From Dehalococcoidia bacterium (GTDB lineage Bacteria > Chloroflexota > Dehalococcoidia > GIF9 > AB-539-J10), in contig JAUWGN010000005.1 of NCBI GenBank assembly GCA_030606385.1, positions 1 through 16,937 of the forward strand: a DNA stretch of 16,937 bases, read 5' to 3'. A model generated the notes under the pieces. It did no database searches and was not told the DNA's origin. It saw only the letters and a program-made list of their open reading frames with translations. Within the stretch, counting starts at the first letter, position 1. Every line of letters starts with the position of its first letter. The position numbers and the translations under genes were made by a program. This document shows, in pieces, positions 14,293 to 16,937 of this stretch.

Positions 14293-15225
14293 TTGAGCCA
14301 AATATTAGCAATAGACGAGGGCTGTATTTTGAACTATGTCGAAATCGCAAACAAACTTTTTTTCATCCCGGGGGAAAACGATGGACGGTATCCTTTCTCT
14401 AACTCGTTGTTTATCGATGACGCGATCAAGGTCTTGATTGACACAGGCATAGGGTCTAAGTTAGCTGCAGAGCTAGCGAAAGAAAAGAAGATAGACCTAG
14501 TTTTGATTTCGCATGGTCACGAGGATCACATTGCCTGCAATTATTTTTTTGAGGACGCCAAAATATGCTGTCACAAACTGGATGCCCCACCGATAAGGTC
14601 AGTGGAAAAATTAAAGGAGCTTTATGACTTACCTCCTGGAATAGAATTGGAGAAATCCATCGATTTATACTTAAGAGACTTCTTCGGGTTGAAGGACTCG
14701 AGGGTTGACTTGGAATTCGAAAATAGGCATGTTTTTGACCTTGGGTCTATCAAGCTAAATGTGATTCACACGCCGGGGCACTCAGCAGGTCATTGTTGTT
14801 TTTCCGTTCCAAGTGAGCGCCTGGTTTTCCTGGCCGATATCGATCTATCCACATTCGGACCGTGGTATGGTTGTATAGATTCAGATGTTGACCAGTTCAT
14901 CAAGTCCATTGAAAATATCAAGGGACTTGACTTCGAAATTGCCATCTCGAGCCACAAGTCCATCACATACGGACGTGAAACAATAAAGGAAAAATTAGAC
15001 GCTTATTTGAACAAGATATTCGAAAGGGAAAAGAAACTGATAGACTTTTTGAGCGAGGAACGGACTGTTCAAGAAATCGTTTCCCAGGCTTTCATCTACA
15101 GAAAATTGCCCGAGCCGAAGGAAATATATGAACACTTCGAAAAAGTCATGATTGAAAAACACCTGGAACGCTTGGCAAGAAAAAATCTGGTGAGGAGAAC
15201 GAACAGAGGTTTTAAATTGCTTTGA
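14293..15225 (+). CDS. MBL-fold hydrolase with C-terminal winged-helix-like tail (LACTB2-like)
   Basis: The 310-residue protein has the complete metal motif SHGHEDH (H74, H76, D78, H79), then H163 (TPGHSAGH) and D182 (LADID), with a late His in AISSHKS. After about residue 235 a helical, charged region (ERTVQEIVSQAF...IEKHLERLARKNLVRRTNRGFKLL) resembles the small winged-helix tail of LACTB2-type hydrolases. The start is TTG at 14293-14295, supported by GAAGAAGG just upstream; the next in-frame option is TTG at 14329. It lies 93 bases after the ETF-QO gene on the same strand and could be co-transcribed; that gap shows no clear promoter or terminator. The substrate is unknown: thioesterase, nuclease and glyoxalase-like activities occur in this fold. 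Confidence 0.85.
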   Translation: MSQILAIDEGCILNYVEIANKLFFIPGENDGRYPFSNSLFIDDAIKVLIDTGIGSKLAAELAKEKKIDLVLISHGHEDHIACNYFFEDAKICCHKLDAPPIRSVEKLKELYDLPPGIELEKSIDLYLRDFFGLKDSRVDLEFENRHVFDLGSIKLNVIHTPGHSAGHCCFSVPSERLVFLADIDLSTFGPWYGCIDSDVDQFIKSIENIKGLDFEIAISSHKSITYGRETIKEKLDAYLNKIFEREKKLIDFLSEERTVQEIVSQAFIYRKLPEPKEIYEHFEKVMIEKHLERLARKNLVRRTNRGFKLL

Positions 15226-15264
15226 CGATTTCGGTAAAACTTCCGATTACCCTGAAAGAATCAA

Positions 15265-15726
15265 TCAAGGTGAAGCAACATAAACTCCGCTCTTACCACC
15301 ACTCTTTCTTGCCAGATGGATTCCTTCGATAGTCATAGCCTTGTCCACCGGCTTGCACATATCATAAATAGTTAAAGCAGTCACCGACACAGCAACCAGT
15401 GCTTCCATTTCGAACCCCGTTTTTCCAACGCCTTTAGCAATGGCAGTGACATCAATAAAATCGCCTTTCTCAGGAATATGAAACTCTACGGTGACATTGG
15501 TAAGGAGCAAGGGATGGCATAGCGGTATGAGACGATAAGTCTCCTTCGCTGCCATTATCCCTGCAGTCTGCGCTACAGTTAACACGTCCCCCTTCGCTAT
15601 CTTGCCCTGGCGGATGAGGCCCACAGTGGCAGGCTTCATTTTTACTCTCCCTTTCGCTACTGCCTCACGCTTTGTTTCTCCTTTTTCAGTAACATCCACC
15701 ATACGCACCCGCTCTACTTCTGCCAT
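15265..15726 (-). CDS. moaC: Cyclic pyranopterin monophosphate synthase MoaC
   Basis: MoaC converts the product of MoaA into cyclic pyranopterin monophosphate, the first stable molybdopterin precursor. The 153-residue length is normal. Family motifs are PLCHPLLLT (catalytic-site His at 71), TGFEMEALVAVSVTAL (103-118) and IYDMCK, whose D122 and K125 match the catalytic Asp and Lys of the E. coli enzyme. ATG 15724-15726 follows AAAGGAGGT. It lies 32 bases after moaA, in the same leftward operon, and faces the MBL gene across 39 bases with no evident terminator hairpin. Its product is needed by the nearby formate dehydrogenase. Confidence 0.97.
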   Translation of the reverse strand: MAEVERVRMVDVTEKGETKREAVAKGRVKMKPATVGLIRQGKIAKGDVLTVAQTAGIMAAKETYRLIPLCHPLLLTNVTVEFHIPEKGDFIDVTAIAKGVGKTGFEMEALVAVSVTALTIYDMCKPVDKAMTIEGIHLARKSGGKSGVYVASP

Positions 15727-15758
15727 TAGCTACCTCCTTTGTTGTCACCCATCCTTCT

Positions 15759-16748
15759 CTACCCTCCAGCTTGTGACATCCTTCGCTTTATAGAAATAGG
15801 CACATCTTCACACAAGTGATGACGTTCTGGCTTCAAGGCAACTGCCTTTGAAATTAGCCGCTTTATCTCCTCAGAGGAGACTTCGCTACGCAGCGGCTGT
15901 TTTAAGTCAACGCCTTCATCCGATAAAAGGCAGGGACATAACCGTCCATTCGAAGTGAGCCGCAATCGATTACAAGCCGAGCAAAAAGGCTCAGTGATAG
16001 GGCTAATAAAGCCTATAGTGCCGCTGGCTCCAGGTAAACGGTAATACCTAGCTGGTCCATTGCCACTGATAGCTGACAGCTGATAGCTTTCAGCTTTCAG
16101 AAGTGAACCAATCGCCATAATGCGCTGCCGTAATTCATCTGAAGGCACAACTTCCGCTATTTCGGTAAAAGGCATGCGCTCAATAAATCGGACATGCCAC
16201 CCTTGCTTGCAAGTCATCCTGGCAAAGTCAAGCACCTCATCATCATTTATGCCTCGCATGACCACCATGTTTATCTTGACCGGATGAAGGTCAGCATTCA
16301 TGGCCGCATCGATACCATCAAGGGCATCTTTTAATTCACCACAGCGGGTTATGTATCGAAACCTATCGCTTTTAAATGTGTCTAAACTTATGTTAACTCG
16401 CTTTAGCCCTGCTTGCTTAAGCTCCATCGCATATTTCTTGAGAAGTGTCCCATTTGTGGTTAAGGATATGTCATCAATTCCCTTTACTTCAGAGAGCATT
16501 CGGATAAGTTCAGGCAACTCTGCTCTAATCAGCGGCTCACCACCGGTAAGTCTCACTTTGTTAATACCCAGTTCGGCTGCTATCCGAACAACAGCTGAAA
16601 TTTCCTCATAAGATAGTATTTCACTATGCGGCATCCAGGGAACACCTTCAGGGGACATGCAGTAAATGCACCGTAGATTGCAGCGGTCGGTAACTGAGAC
16701 TCTAAGGTAATTTATGCCCCGCTGGAAAGAATCAAAAAGTCTGGTCAT
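15759..16748 (-). CDS. moaA: GTP 3',8-cyclase MoaA (radical SAM)
   Basis: MoaA performs the radical-SAM rearrangement of GTP that starts molybdenum-cofactor synthesis. The 329-residue protein has the N-terminal SAM cluster motif C23-x3-C27-x2-C30. It also has the C-terminal cluster motif FCSACNRLRLTSNGRLC (C-x2-C-x13-C) and the conserved terminal Gly-Gly. The Arg-rich core TGGEPLIR is intact. ATG 16746-16748 follows AAGGAG and overlaps the upstream DUF364 gene by 17 bases. An extra segment, KAESYQLSAIS, lies between VPSDELRQRI and GPARYYRLPG and is encoded by a run of heptamer repeats. It falls in a variable loop, so activity is probably kept. Confidence 0.97.
   Translation of the reverse strand: MTRLFDSFQRGINYLRVSVTDRCNLRCIYCMSPEGVPWMPHSEILSYEEISAVVRIAAELGINKVRLTGGEPLIRAELPELIRMLSEVKGIDDISLTTNGTLLKKYAMELKQAGLKRVNISLDTFKSDRFRYITRCGELKDALDGIDAAMNADLHPVKINMVVMRGINDDEVLDFARMTCKQGWHVRFIERMPFTEIAEVVPSDELRQRIMAIGSLLKAESYQLSAISGNGPARYYRLPGASGTIGFISPITEPFCSACNRLRLTSNGRLCPCLLSDEGVDLKQPLRSEVSSEEIKRLISKAVALKPERHHLCEDVPISIKRRMSQAGG
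16066..16100. repeat. Five tandem heptamers inserted in moaA
   Basis: The plus strand reads CTGATAG, CTGACAG, CTGATAG, CTTTCAG, CTTTCAG without gaps. The last two units are identical, as are the first and third. On the coding strand it yields KAESYQLSAIS. Strings of this GCTATCAGCT type are familiar as dispersed short repeats in many bacterial genomes, usually between genes; here one sits inside a conserved gene with the frame kept. Confidence 0.8.
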
Positions 16749-16937
16749 TTAGCTCCTTTTTCTCTTGCCAGGCAACCTTTTTAGCCATAGTTACAAGTTT
16801 TACTCCTGCGATTTGACTGAAAATTGCGCCCTCACTGATACAACGAATCGTTTTCTCTGGCTCGACCACCTTGACCCCAGCAATGACATCCACCCCATAA
16901 TCAAACAGAACCCGTGATAGAGGGCTGGTAGGTCCTA
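16732..16937 (-). CDS. DUF364 family protein (partial, N-terminus beyond window)
   Basis: A leftward open frame enters from the right edge and ends at TGA 16732-16734, giving the last 68 residues. It reads GPTSPLSRVLFDYGVDVIAG, VKVVEPEKTIRCISEG and GAIFSQIAGVKLVTM, which resembles the C-terminal part of DUF364 proteins. DUF364 is described as a putative heavy-metal-chelation domain. The gene overlaps moaA by 17 bases and carries the moaA ribosome site, so the two are translated in series. The link with molybdopterin genes suggests a role in metal or cofactor handling, but this is inference. No start codon can be assigned. Confidence 0.65.
   Translation of the reverse strand, partial: GPTSPLSRVLFDYGVDVIAGVKVVEPEKTIRCISEGAIFSQIAGVKLVTMAKKVAWQEKKELNDQTF

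Overview
The window reads as a fragment of a strict anaerobe's chromosome. The best guess is a Dehalococcoidia-like member of the Chloroflexota or a similar sediment lineage. The inference rests on the mix of genes: an NrpR-type nitrogen repressor, a stand-alone FMN-domain glutamate synthase, a UPF0251/DUF5320 pair, a Tat-exported formate dehydrogenase with Cys rather than Sec, and a fused electron-transfer flavoprotein. No rRNA or other taxonomic marker is present, so this is a suggestion only. Genes are packed tightly with short overlaps. No tRNA, rRNA, CRISPR array or transposase gene was seen.

Left end (1-1507): a leftward pair encodes a Gly-rich DUF5320 protein with perfect 36-bp tandem repeats (cut by the window edge) and a UPF0251 (DUF134) HTH protein. 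Their promoter is near-consensus and overlaps a palindrome. A divergent metallo-beta-lactamase-fold gene faces right; its start is better placed at 854 than at 791, because 791-825 is the promoter of its neighbour.

Nitrogen block (1525-5062): a leftward operon nrpR - hisF - glutamate-synthase-like gene. A TTGACA promoter and a cluster of four AGGTAA half-sites lie before nrpR, which suggests autoregulation. Between hisF and the synthase gene lies a REP-like palindrome followed by a diverged second copy of the last 15 codons plus stop of hisF. This looks like a recombination scar.

Respiratory block (5115-14199): a leftward formate dehydrogenase operon (fdnG-fdnH-fdnI-fdhE) diverges from a rightward pair, a fused EtfB-EtfA protein and an ETF:quinone oxidoreductase. 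Both modules should deliver electrons to a membrane quinone: one from formate outside the membrane, one from flavin dehydrogenases inside. A second MBL-fold hydrolase with a C-terminal winged-helix-like tail follows (14293-15225).

Right end (15265-16937): a leftward operon of a DUF364 protein (cut by the edge), moaA and moaC. It makes the first molybdopterin intermediates, which the formate dehydrogenase needs. moaA carries a 35-bp run of heptamer repeats inside its reading frame.

No defence system or clearly new multi-gene machine is visible. The most unusual signals are the hisF-tail/REP scar, the nrpR operator cluster, and the fused ETF plus Cys-rich ETF-QO placed back to back with formate dehydrogenase.
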